A stretch of 64,000 nt of DNA from Paraphysomonas bandaiensis (lineage: Eukaryota; Chrysophyceae). The stretch spans positions 1 through 64,000 of the forward strand of contig CBFFRP010000043.1 of NCBI GenBank assembly GCA_965644295.1, given 5' to 3'. How positions within the stretch are numbered: position 1 is the first letter of the stretch; each line of letters starts with the position of its first letter. Positions 48,536 through 58,977 of the stretch are shown here, one piece after another. The notes under the pieces were generated by a model. The model was not told the DNA's origin. It saw only the letters and a list, made by a program, of their open reading frames with translations, and made no database searches. The position numbers and the translations under genes were made by a program.

Positions 48536-49964
48536 ATGCTGTCGAGCAGGTCGAGAGAAGACTTCGACAGTGGTGGTATATTAGAAGATTTAGCGGGCTA
48601 TTGCGAGGTAAATATTACCATGGTTTTTATACAGATTGATGACCTAGTGTAGGAAATCTCTATATCGGCTGAAATATTTCACATGGGTCACATTGAGTGC
48701 GAAAAAAATATTAATTTCGTGGACAATTGTTTAGTCAAATTAAAAGAGTGCGATGAAACTCTAGCGGACCTCTGGCGGAGTCAGCGTCGTTCTTTATTCA
48801 ATGTGAGGGCAGTGTATATGAATGAGTAGTTCGCAATGTCTACAACAGCTTAGTGCATCGCGTGATGTAAAGATGTGTACAGTATCATATTGTATCACTT
48901 GTAGCGATGTTGTAGTGTCTTACGTTTTGTAGAGTGAAGAGGTAGAAAAGAGCACGCAAAATATCGTCGTACTTGAAAGACAGTTGAAAACTTTCATTGA
49001 GCGTAGCCATTCTAAAGGTGACAATTGTGTTACAGATTACTTGCTGTGTTGTTGTTGCCTGTGATTGTATAGATGCGATTCGCGTATCGACTAGTATTTA
49101 ATGGATTCGTGTATTATTGAATATCTGATCTGTCGTCGTACGTAGGGAACGAAATTTCCAGTATTGCGGGACATCGTGAACGAGCGGATAATATTGCTGT
49201 GACCTCGAGAGAAAACACAAGGTGGTCTATTGTGACACCCATGGAGAACGTGGAGGACATCGACGATACAGACGAGTCAGACACGGATGCAGTGTATGAC
49301 AGGGTACAGAGTCATAAAATTTATTCAAAATCCCGTCGAGATGATACCTCTAGTTATGATAATCAAGTAAAAAAGTTGTGGGGAAGGAACAATAAACGTG
49401 TTCGACGGGAAGCACAAAAGGATACGTATCCTGATGATACAGTGGATGGTGATAATTATACTGATGATGAGAGACAATTACCTGGACGAGTATCTCGACA
49501 AGCTATAACAGCAGAAGGAAGAATTTTGCATCAGCATAGCAGTCCATCAGTATTGAAGACGGATGACCAGTCAGCAGATTCTAACGGTGGGAATGGTATA
49601 GGTAAACTATTTGATGGCGCATTTAAAGCAACCCGTCGATTCACAATGGATGCAATGGCCAAGGTAGACCAAATGATAACTGATAGGAAGGCAAGAACAA
49701 GTAGTGCAATGGATTCTAGCTGTGAGCGGCTTACACTTAGAAGAGGTAGCGAGAATGAGGTAATCTAGTCATGTTGTGCATATCCACATTGTAGTTCCGC
49801 GCATTGCCTGCAGTATGACGAACCAACTCATTTATATATATCAACAGGATGAGGGTGTATCAGCGTGGTGTCTTCATAGGTATGACGTTGCAGATTCGGA
49901 GTCAAGTGAAATGAACACGAGAATCTCATGTGCCAAAGGGAGTGTTGTGGACTTGACCGATTAA
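48536..49964 (+). CDS. Unknown coiled-coil protein
   Basis: Five exons (48536-48607, 48653-48802, 48933-49017, 49146-49759, 49848-49964) join in frame across GT-AG introns to 345 residues, which is good evidence for a real gene. The first half is helical and charged with heptad-like spacing (SAEIFHMGHIECEKNINFV, LKECDETLADLW, STQNIVVLERQLKTFIER), suggesting a coiled coil or a helical bundle like those in vesicle-tethering or BAR-type proteins. The second half is acidic and then Arg/Lys-rich and probably disordered, with a GIGKLFDGAFKATRRF helix near its end. No family is recognised. A trafficking role would be speculation. Confidence 0.7.
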
Positions 49965-52114
49965 GCATTCAGGATGATCAATGGACAAATGTGTAAAAAC
50001 ATAGTTTGATCGATTTGGAAGTTTGTTTATGTAGTGTACATTATTATTTTATAACACCTTGACGTTTGTTTATATTGGTAATATTAAGATACTTGTACAA
50101 TTGTAACGTAATGGTCACCAGATAATAGCCACAATCAATGGTTTCCAATCAATACTAGTTACTTATGCACTCGCACTGCCGTACGCTGTTGCAATGAAAT
50201 GTGTGGTCCCTCCAGCCCTCCAGCACATATCGATTATTTTCATCATACCGATTACTGTTCCTCGAAATAATGAAGTAATTCTTACCACCTATGTACCATG
50301 GACCATAGACCACTATTGAGTATCGACAAAATAAGAACCCTTTTCTATTAAACAGTAGTTCTTCAAGCTAATGTATTGCATATCAGCAGATCCAGATAAA
50401 TTGTACTAGAATCAATCAATTTTCAGAGACTAATATCGAAGAAGGAATTGTAATAGACATTTGATTTGTACTTTATCTGTTTAAAAACTGCTAAATAAGC
50501 AGTGAGTCTCACATTATATCTCATAAGTTATGTTCATACAATACGTACATAGCGCACAGTATACTTCTTTTCACTAAATTATCTTGATTGTGATGTTTGT
50601 AACTCCATGATATGATTTAAAATTCGTAGAGTTTCTGATTATTGATGCACATAAAAGCCGACAAAGAAAGAAAAAGAAAGCACGATGTTCTTACAAATCC
50701 CAGATATTTTATTATTGTCACACTATTGCAATAGTGACATGACTACCCCTCAGAGAATCTGAAATGTAACTCTTTGAGTCGGGTCCAGAGGTTCATGAGA
50801 TGCATCTCCTCCACCTGCCAGTAAATAGTCGCACACAGGTGACTATTCCTGAGTTTACTTCATATTTATCTTTAACATCAGTGCTTCTTTCATGTTGAAA
50901 TACCCGCTTTTACGAGTATTTTGGGCATCGTAATGCACTGGCCGAAAAATAATGTTCGCAAAAGCGAATTAGCTTCTTCCATTTGTTACGAACAGACTAT
51001 TTTCATAAAACCAAACTGATGTCTACATAAAGAACATTGCAACTAAGATCCATCTACTGCTGTATGAGCATACAACAACCACCGCGCATATTATAGAACA
51101 GCGTGATAAGAATTCACTATAAACCAACCAGATATGGTGAACTTGGAGTTCCCGCAGGCAATACGCAGAAAAGGTCAAGGTATTCTTGTGTTCGATTTGT
51201 ATTGACGTGGATAAAGACAACGATGATAAGTTACCACCAAAAATACTTCCGATACCTGGCCCACGTGCTTGTTATCATTGATAGCAGCACCAGGCTGTAC
51301 CATAACCGTTTATGTTCACGGAGATATAAATGAACCGCTCACCTAAAATGGAGCGTATGTTAAAGGAGCTCTAGAACATTCCTCTGCACACTCACAGCAA
51401 CTCCTAGCTAGTTATAGAAAGAGGTGCCACGTATAACACTTCTATTTGAGGAGTTGATACGAGTGGCTGCTTTGCTATATATTATGTTAACACGTAACCG
51501 TTCCATAGTATGACGAGTAGAGTCCAAGTCGCCGGTGCACATCAGAAGGTAAACACTGTGCAGTTGGAGTTCTCGTGCCTCATTCTAATCTGTTTCTTAC
51601 TAGTCAGTTCTGCTTATGTGGTGTTCAACAATTCCGCTTATTGCACGTTATAATTGTTACAGTTCGATCTATGTACATGCATGATAGCTACTGCTGTACA
51701 TGCTGATAGACGGTTGGATCCTCTATCCTCGTGATCATATCCAATCAGAGGACCCCAATACACCCGGTATACCGTATACAGAGTACACACCACCCCGTAC
51801 ACGTATACGCGGTATACTACGTATACTTCGTATAGCTACTGGTTCGTACACCCACCTACACACCTACATGCACAACCTACATGTATATCTGTATGTATTG
51901 TACGCTGCTGTATTCAGAGTATACTACGTACACCTCAGTGTGTGGTGATGATGAGGGTAAACCAGAGTCGTTACGCAGAGATGGTATCTTTAAGCAATAT
52001 GCATGTGTATGTAGTGCATGTATGCATGTGTATGTATGTATCTGTGTACACTCATAGCATAGTTATTATCCAACTCTCTCATATAATTATCTGTATTATC
52101 AATAGAAAAACGAT
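49965..52114. promoter_or_regulatory. Long intergenic region, GTATAC-rich at its right end
   Basis: No gene was recognised in 2.1 kb. Near 51660-51930 the sequence is packed with GTATAC/GTAC words, including GTATACCGTATAC (51767-51779) and GTATACGCGGTATAC (51803-51817), about 300-350 bp before the next start codon. A TGTATG-type simple repeat is at about 52015-52045. Confidence 0.4.
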
Positions 52115-55100
52115 ATGGGGGCAGCAGCAACAACATTTGATGACCGTGTGAAGGACTGTGATACTCAAGATCTGGTTCTTAAGTTCCAGGAAGCCGTTCG
52201 ACGGGCTGCAGGGATAACAGACACAGATTCCTGTGGTGTTGATGGGGGACCATGTCAAAAAAAGCAGAAGTTACAAGATCTTTATAAAAAGTTTGATGAG
52301 AACGATGACGGTGTGCTGGATCAACATGAAATGGCGAAATTAATTGAACGATTGAGCTCTGAGTTGGACGGCAATGTCAAGACTGAGCTGAAGGATAACA
52401 TGCAATCTCTTCTTCTTTCTCTTGCTGGAGACGATTCGTTTAGCATTTTATTTGATCAATTTATTCATTTTATGAAGAATGAGCCTAGTGTGTGTAATTC
52501 TCCTATTATAAGTAAGGAACCAAAGCGTGTTGTCTTCGTTGGACCCACAGGGGCTGGAAAGTCATCGCTATGCACGGTTTTAACTGGACAGAAGAAAAAT
52601 AATTCTACTTTTGCAGTGAGTAGTAAATCTAGTTCCCAAACTACAGAGTGCAATGGTCTTAAGTTTAGATGGTTTGGGGATGATGATGAAGAAGAATTTT
52701 TCTGTGTAGATACCCCAGGGCTTGATGACGAACTGGGTAGAGACGAGAAGCATATTAATGATATCATTGAAACAATGCAAAAGCTAGAGTATGTGAATAG
52801 TATCGTTTTGGTCGTCAATGGACAGAGTACACGTTTTTCAACCTCACTGCAAAAGATGATTAAGGAATTCGAGAAGGCATTTACGAACAAGTTCTATGAG
52901 CACAGCTTCGTCGTTTTAACCAAATGGTTTATGAATGCGGATGCTGTGGAAGAGCGCGAAGAAGATGGACAAACTGAAGAAACGGTTGCGAAAGATCTAA
53001 ATGAGAAGTTGTGCGGCTCAAAGAATTTGCTGTGTGGTAAAACTCTGCCGGTTGTGTTTGTTGATTCGTTTTATGAAAGACGTGACCCAAAAAATGGCAA
53101 AGCCCGACTTCTGAAAGTTAAGGAGAATGTTGGGAATACTGTCTTCCGCACTGCAGATTTATCAAAAGTAAAACCTAAGATAGTGGGCATTACGAATTCA
53201 TCTCAGGTAGTACGGAGTGGCACGCCAATGTCTACTATGGTGGCGAAATTGTTTGATTCCACAGTTGATGTGAAGAGATGGGAATGTCGTCCTGATCTTC
53301 CCGCAGGATTGATATTTTGTCCTGAGAATGGGCACATATTTGGTACCCCCGAGGCTGCAAGCGAACCTACTGATTATGAGCTATTTGCCGAGAGTGTGGG
53401 TGGGTGGAGTGAGGGGTTCCCCATCCGATTTGAAGTCGCGCACTCAGAAGGAGACATCAAAGCCATCGTTATGATGAATATGAAACATATTGAGGACGAA
53501 TTGGAAGTGATGCTTCCACTAGAAGGAGAGGACATTCCGAAGGACGAGAATGCTATAAAAAGGATGATTTCGGCTTCTGATGAGACGAGCGAAAAACTAA
53601 TCGTAGTGGCTATTGAGGAGCTTGAGAAGAATTATGGCAAGTTTTCGTCACTTCCGGAGCTGAAGAAAGTTTTCCGAGCCGAAGTAGAAAGGAAGTTAAC
53701 ACTACGACAAAACGAGTTTCTCAGACATCACCAGACCACGTTGGGAGAAAGCCGACAGCGTCTTCAAGCGGAAAAGGACTTAGAGATTCAGTTGATTCGT
53801 GACACAACTAATGTTGAGCAGTTGAAACGGTATATTGCTGCTGGTGAGCAGGTTCATGCTAGCGAAAAGTTATTAAATGATGCTAAGGCACACTTAGAGA
53901 CAATTATACCATCTGCATGTTGTAATAAAGACTATGGGTGTGAGGTTGTAATGATAAAACGCGATCGAGTGGAGCATGAAAGGATTTGTTTGTTCGGTAT
54001 GCCACTTCGAAATAAGTCCTCCGTTGAGATTACGAAGAGTGATAATACTGATGTATCTATCATTCTCGTCGCCAAAAGTAATTCGAACAGCGGATGGGAA
54101 GGAAACTACGAATACGTTGAACAATATGACGGGTATGTAACGATAAATAGGAAGGAGCAGCGTCTGCAGAAGTTGCGGAAGATAGACATTAAAGCTCCTA
54201 AAGGAAAAGCGGTGAAGTGGGTCCTGTCCTATATGACCTCTCCAACTGGTGATGATACTGTCGCATTCACAAGCAGTAATGAAGCAGAAAAGCCCCTGGA
54301 TGTTCGCTTTGACGAATATACTATTGAAGCACCAGAGACTTATAGCTGGAAAGCGGGTGCAGAGACTTCTCGTCCATCCGGTAAAAGCTTGAAAATTCTC
54401 TATTTCGGAGGGAAGTGGTGCCCTTATTGCCCGTAAGTAATTTACACAATGATGTACTGCTTCTTTGACTTGGTTTTTAGACCATTTACCGCCAAGTTGT
54501 CACTCTTTTTTAAAGCAGTGCGTGAACAAAAAGGCGAGGATGCCATTGACGTTGTGTTCTTCTCCTCTGATCAAAACGAAACTGCTATGTTTGAGTACTT
54601 TTATCAAGAGCACGGCGATTGGCTGGCCCTACCATATTCAGAAAGAGGAACTAAGGAAGAAATGAGTTCAATGTATAAAATAACCGGCATTCCTGGATGC
54701 GTTGTTGTCAACAGTAGAATGGAAGAAGTGGAAGGACTTGAGTTACGTTCAATGCTGAGTAGCCTTCCTTCAACTCCAGGAAAAAAATTAAATGGCGAAG
54801 CCTTGAAAGTGTACGAGAAGCTTTGCAAGGCAGTCCGTGCTACTGATGAAGATGCCTTTTCAAGTCAGCAAAACATTAATGTTGATATATTTTGCAGTCT
54901 ACGTTTTGCTGAGGCCCAAAAGGAAGCAGAGGATGTGCAGAAGATAATGAAGGAAAAGTATGACTTGAACTGTAAAATTATTCAGCCCCCAGTTGGAAAT
55001 GATATTGCAGAAGAAGTGGCAACGACTCTTGACGCAGCGAAATTGGTACTCATATTTGGTACTGAGACGTATGGAAAAGGAACTGTTAGCTTCAGTACTA

Positions 55101-55306
55101 AGGAAGAGCTTCAGTTCGTGATGGATGAAAAGAAACCATTTTTCTTGCTGAAAATGTGCGACCGCTTTGCAGAGTCGCGTACCAGATTGTCATTACCTAA
55201 TTCTGTAGCTTACTTTCCGTGGCCTGCTGGTACACCGATGCCAGAAAATCTGCCCGCTGAACTAATGGCAAGCTACGAGCATGCACTTTTGAATCCAACA
55301 GCATAG
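52115..55306 (+). CDS. EF-hand / AIG1-type GTPase / nucleoredoxin / TIR-like fusion protein
   Basis: Two exons (52115-54432, 54481-55306) join in frame to 1047 residues. The N-terminus MGAAATTF allows myristoylation. A canonical EF-hand loop (DENDDGVLDQHE, 61-72) precedes a P-loop GTPase with G1 GPTGAGKSS (143-151), G3 DTPGLDD (199-205) and VVLTKW. This is most like the AIG1/GIMAP/Toc34 septin-related group. An Ig-like region follows (PDLPAGLIFCPENGHIFGTP, as in putative-Ig domains), then a long coiled coil (about 480-610). A nucleoredoxin/tryparedoxin domain has the active site WCPYCPPF (768-775) and WLALPYSER. The C-terminal 140 residues are TIR-like: VDIFCSLRF, AKLVLIFGTETYG, and KEELQFV with a Glu where TIR NADases have theirs. 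Calcium, nucleotide, redox and TIR signalling appear combined in one chain. An immune or stress role is inference. Confidence 0.88.
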
Positions 55307-55512
55307 TGTGTGTGTGCTTTCATATCACATGAAGTTACTGGCACATTATCGCCAACGTAAAAGTGTGAAATCTGCAACCCGTGTGTGGCGGTAAGATCTC
55401 CTAAAAGGGAAGCTGTGTTATTACTCCTTTTTTATTGTTTGATTACACGTGGGCTATTATGACCACAGTTGGAGTTTATGTTATGGATATCAAGAATATA
55501 TTCAGTTGAAGA
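55307..55512. other. 3' flank of the GTPase fusion gene
   Basis: AT-rich with no gene, running up to the first 473-bp repeat. Confidence 0.4.
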
Positions 55513-57239
55513 GTTACCAATACTTTGACCTGTCAAATAATAAAGTACTCTTTCCTGTTGAGACATTACGCTATGGAATTTTTGTACTAATTTAATACAT
55601 CTTCATTTACAAGGCGTTTTATACTCGACATCAGGCTTGCGTAACAGTTATTAGCATTGAAATTAGTTGGTAAAAACATTGCCTTAAATTCTACTGCTTT
55701 TCTGAATAGCTTTCTGAACTACAGTAACCTCATCTCAAAGATGGCGATTTGAGCGCAGAAGCATCAGCATTTCAAGGTGTCTATATATGTCATTCCCTTG
55801 CGAAAAGCAGGTATAAAAAATCACAAACATTTATAGTGCTACTATACGAATTCTTCATGCAACAATTTCGTGTTGGCAGTTTTGTTTTTTTACAAGTAGT
55901 AATTGTACCCGGACATCATCTAGATCAAGCTGTTTTTCTCCATCTGATTGATAGATCAACTTTTCTAAATGACAGAAGCCCCCTACCGGTGAATGTCTGA
56001 TTATTTAGCAATAGGCGTTGAGACCTTGCAGCAATTAGTGGCTAGAAGAATGCTAGTCATACTAGTTAGACCACTACCCGTAACTAATCAATACAAACTC
56101 TTTTATCCTACTATTTAACGCTACGAAAGCTGCTTGTGCGTCGCCGCAAGCACCAAGGTGCAACCACTTCCGTTCTTTTTGTGTGATATGAAATTCGCCT
56201 TTATCGTGTGTCCGTGGACTCACCGGCGCTTTTGATCTGGGGGTCTCCCTTTGGGATGGGTCTCCATTGGTTTTGGAGGGGGCTCAGCATTCTGAATTAG
56301 GGTCCTGAGTGCACCTAGTTCCAGATGTGTGGGTTGGGAGTGGTGGGGATTGTTGGGAGGAGGAGTTGGGTTTGTAGTATGTGTTACTGTGCTCCTGTGG
56401 GGCCGCGGGTGTAGATAGAGTTGTCGAAGCCGTCGGCGTTGTGGAGGTCTGGGCAGTCCAGTGCTCTGTCGGGTAGGACCTGTGAGGTGTGCACGTGTGT
56501 CTGGAGTCGGGGACGCTGTGGGGGGTCTTCGTTGGACCCCTAGTAGTCGAAGGACTCTCGGACGTTGTCTTGACTGACTGCGTTTCGGACGGGGTCTCGG
56601 GAGTAGCCTGGGCGGCCTTTTGGACATGGTGATATAGCGACAACCGCGATCCTGTAGCATAAGCTTCGCTGCAGTGTAAAGCGGTTGCAGGAGATTAATA
56701 ACCGCTGTTTCTAGGTTCCGTAGACTGTGTGCCGTCAGGTGGTTGTGTATGGCATCTTCGAAGACCGTTACCAATACTTTGACCTGTCAAATAATAAAGT
56801 ACTCTTTCCTGTTGAGACATTACGCTATGGAATTTTTGTACTAATTTAATACATCTTCATTTACAAGGCGTTTTATACTCGACATCAGGCTTGCGTAACA
56901 GTTATTAGCATTGAAATTAGTTGGTAAAAACATTGCCTTAAATTCTACTGCTTTTCTGAATAGCTTTCTGAACTACAGTAACCTCATCTCAAAGATGGCG
57001 ATTTGAGCGCAGAAGCATCAGCATTTCAAGGTGTCTATATATGTCATTCCCTTGCGAAAAGCAGGTATAAAAAATCACAAACATTTATAGTGCTACTATA
57101 CGAATTCTTCATGCAACAATTTCGTGTTGGCAGTTTTGTTTTTTTACAAGTAGTAATTGTACCCGGACATCATCTAGATCAAGCTGTTTTTCTCCATCTG
57201 ATTGATAGATCAACTTTTCTAAATGACAGAAGCCCCCTA
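55513..57239. mobile_element. Pair of identical 473-bp direct repeats around a 781-bp core
   Basis: Positions 55513-55985 and 56767-57239 were compared base by base by eye and appear identical. Both run from GTTACCAATACTTTGACC to AAATGACAGAAGCCCCCTA. The core starts with a segment of the inverted-repeat family seen at 42.5 kb and then turns GC-rich (about 56215-56660), unlike the flanks. The GC-rich part is open in two minus-strand frames, giving Pro/Arg- or Thr/Ser-rich products. Identity of the repeats suggests very recent formation. Possibilities are a TRIM-like LTR element lacking TG...CA ends, a tandem duplication with an insertion, or an assembly duplication. Confidence 0.7.
56215..56660 (-). 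other. GC-rich insert with Pro/Arg-rich open frame
   Basis: Base composition shifts sharply to GC-rich within the core between the direct repeats. A minus-strand frame (56774-56220) reads 184 codons, Pro/Arg-rich, and an overlapping frame (56643-56284) reads Thr/Ser/Pro-rich. Low complexity and overlap make real coding doubtful. The segment may be foreign or a gag-like remnant. Confidence 0.35.
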
Positions 57240-58141
57240 TATTGGCATGACCCGCTTCGCTTTTGGGATTAATCGCAAGATAGAAACCTCATATTCATCT
57301 TGTGGACTCCACAGCATAGCAATACAGTACTTGTTGCACAACAGCCAACGACACAGCAAAATAATGTTCACTTCAGCACAACTCCATCCAACACAAACTA
57401 AATATGATTGATAACATTTCCTTAATTATCTTCTGCAAATACTTTATTATAAGGTTGTTCTCGATATTTTTTCTGGTATATTTTATCTCTTGACAAAAAT
57501 AAAAATGTTTGTCATTCATAACCAACCGGTTGTACCAGTGATGCAAATTCCGGGCATAAGGCCCTCTAACCGCCTGAACAGAACCACTTCCAGATAATAC
57601 AACTTGGATTTTCTCACCACACCAACCCTCAGAGACTTGGCGTGGTTTTGCTTCAATAGTGCCATATTCGGATTTCCTTCTTTAGTTCAAACAATGCTCG
57701 TAAAGTATGTTTATGTAATTCTACTCTGACGAAATAATAAGCATTGCTATTTAATCATACTATTATTACAGTATCTTGCACACTAACTACTGGTGATACA
57801 GCGTGACAAATAGTAGTCTCAAACGAATATGCTATTATTCAAGAAGCCGTCGACTTATGTTATTTAGGGTTCATTTCTACTATATAATATAATAGTGTGT
57901 GAAATAAATTAGCCTAAGCCCCCACTTATTCATAACATGATAAGACGCTGAGGTATATGCTTGGATTCAACAGATATTATCGTCGTGGGGACTCTATTAC
58001 ATGACCTAAAGATGGTTAACTTATTTGTTCTCAATTTAATACGTCATTCCACAGTATTATACGTATAAAGAAATGCTAATCAAATGGAAGCTGCCAACAT
58101 TGCCTTGAATCTATATACGCTTTGCATGTTGATTTTCTTGC
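57240..58141. other. Intergenic, AT-rich
   Basis: No gene or structured element was recognised. Confidence 0.45.
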
Positions 58142-58378
58142 CAGCTCTCAACAAAGTCGGACTCGCACCTTTTCGTGGTGTCCTGGGGGATAAGTACCGG
58201 AGATATTGCCCCGGGAAACTAACGTGAGCCGCAAACATGGACAGAAAATAATTTCTGCCCACTCAAACCCAAGTGCTTGCGTGGTACAAGGGACACTAAT
58301 ACAAGTGTTACTTGTGTATACGTCTTTGGGCCCTGTCGAATAACCAGCCATCCGGGCATCCGGGGTATTTGGCTGTCT
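58142..58378 (+). repeat. Dispersed repeat copy B (possible transposase relic)
   Basis: Aligns over its length with the reverse complement of 9515-9745. It has an extra 20 or so bases near 58340. One frame reads LAPFRGVLGDKYRRYCPGK before a stop, loosely similar to piggyBac-type transposases. All frames are broken. Confidence 0.65.
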
Positions 58379-58558
58379 GCTGAAGTCAAGTACCCAGGTT
58401 GTCCACGTTATAGGTTAGTCACTACTTAGTTAAAATGCTTGTTGTAATAATTATAGCAAAGACCAACAAGTGAATTGTATGTTCAATAGATTGTCACCAA
58501 ACGCCACGAAGCGGTTACCATGTATTATGTACTATGTACCTTTGTATGCAGTTTTTAC

Positions 58559-58682
58559 CAGGGCTGCGTAACAATTAAGTTAATTGCAATTATAACTGCG
58601 CGAGATATAACTAATAATTGAAATTTAACTAATAATTGAAAAACATCTACAACTAAATTGCAATTAATTGTTACAGACCCGG
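58559..58682. mobile_element. Small MITE-like element
   Basis: The left end CAGGGCTGCGTAACAATTAA and the reverse complement of the right end (CCGGGTCTGTAACAATTAA) are near matches, and AATTGCAATTA words continue inward on both sides. The CAGGG start is hAT-like, but no clear 8-bp target duplication was found. Confidence 0.5.
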
Positions 58683-58977
58683 TTTAACCAGATATCATGC
58701 GCTCACAAGGTACATCCTCAGATTAGTTCCGTGATTCTTCCGCTCACGGTCCGTGCTCATATCCTTCGTTTTGTCAATACACTGTTCATCTAAGTCTAAT
58801 CTAGATATTGGTAGTTGATATCTAATATATACTGTAGTGAGGGTTTACAATACATATTCTACATAGGATCGTGCGATTAGACATAGTTGGCGCTATTTCA
58901 CACTATTACAGAAAAAAATAAACAACGAGTTCAGAATTTATCCAATTAAACAAAAAGTCTATAAACAACTTAATTAT
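58683..58977. other. Intergenic, 3' flank of the ankyrin gene
   Basis: Nothing recognised. Confidence 0.4.

Noticed and set aside
50700-50745. Palindrome CACTATTGCAATAGTG resembling hAT ends
   Set aside because: No paired second end or target duplication. A 16-bp palindrome in AT-rich DNA is weak evidence.
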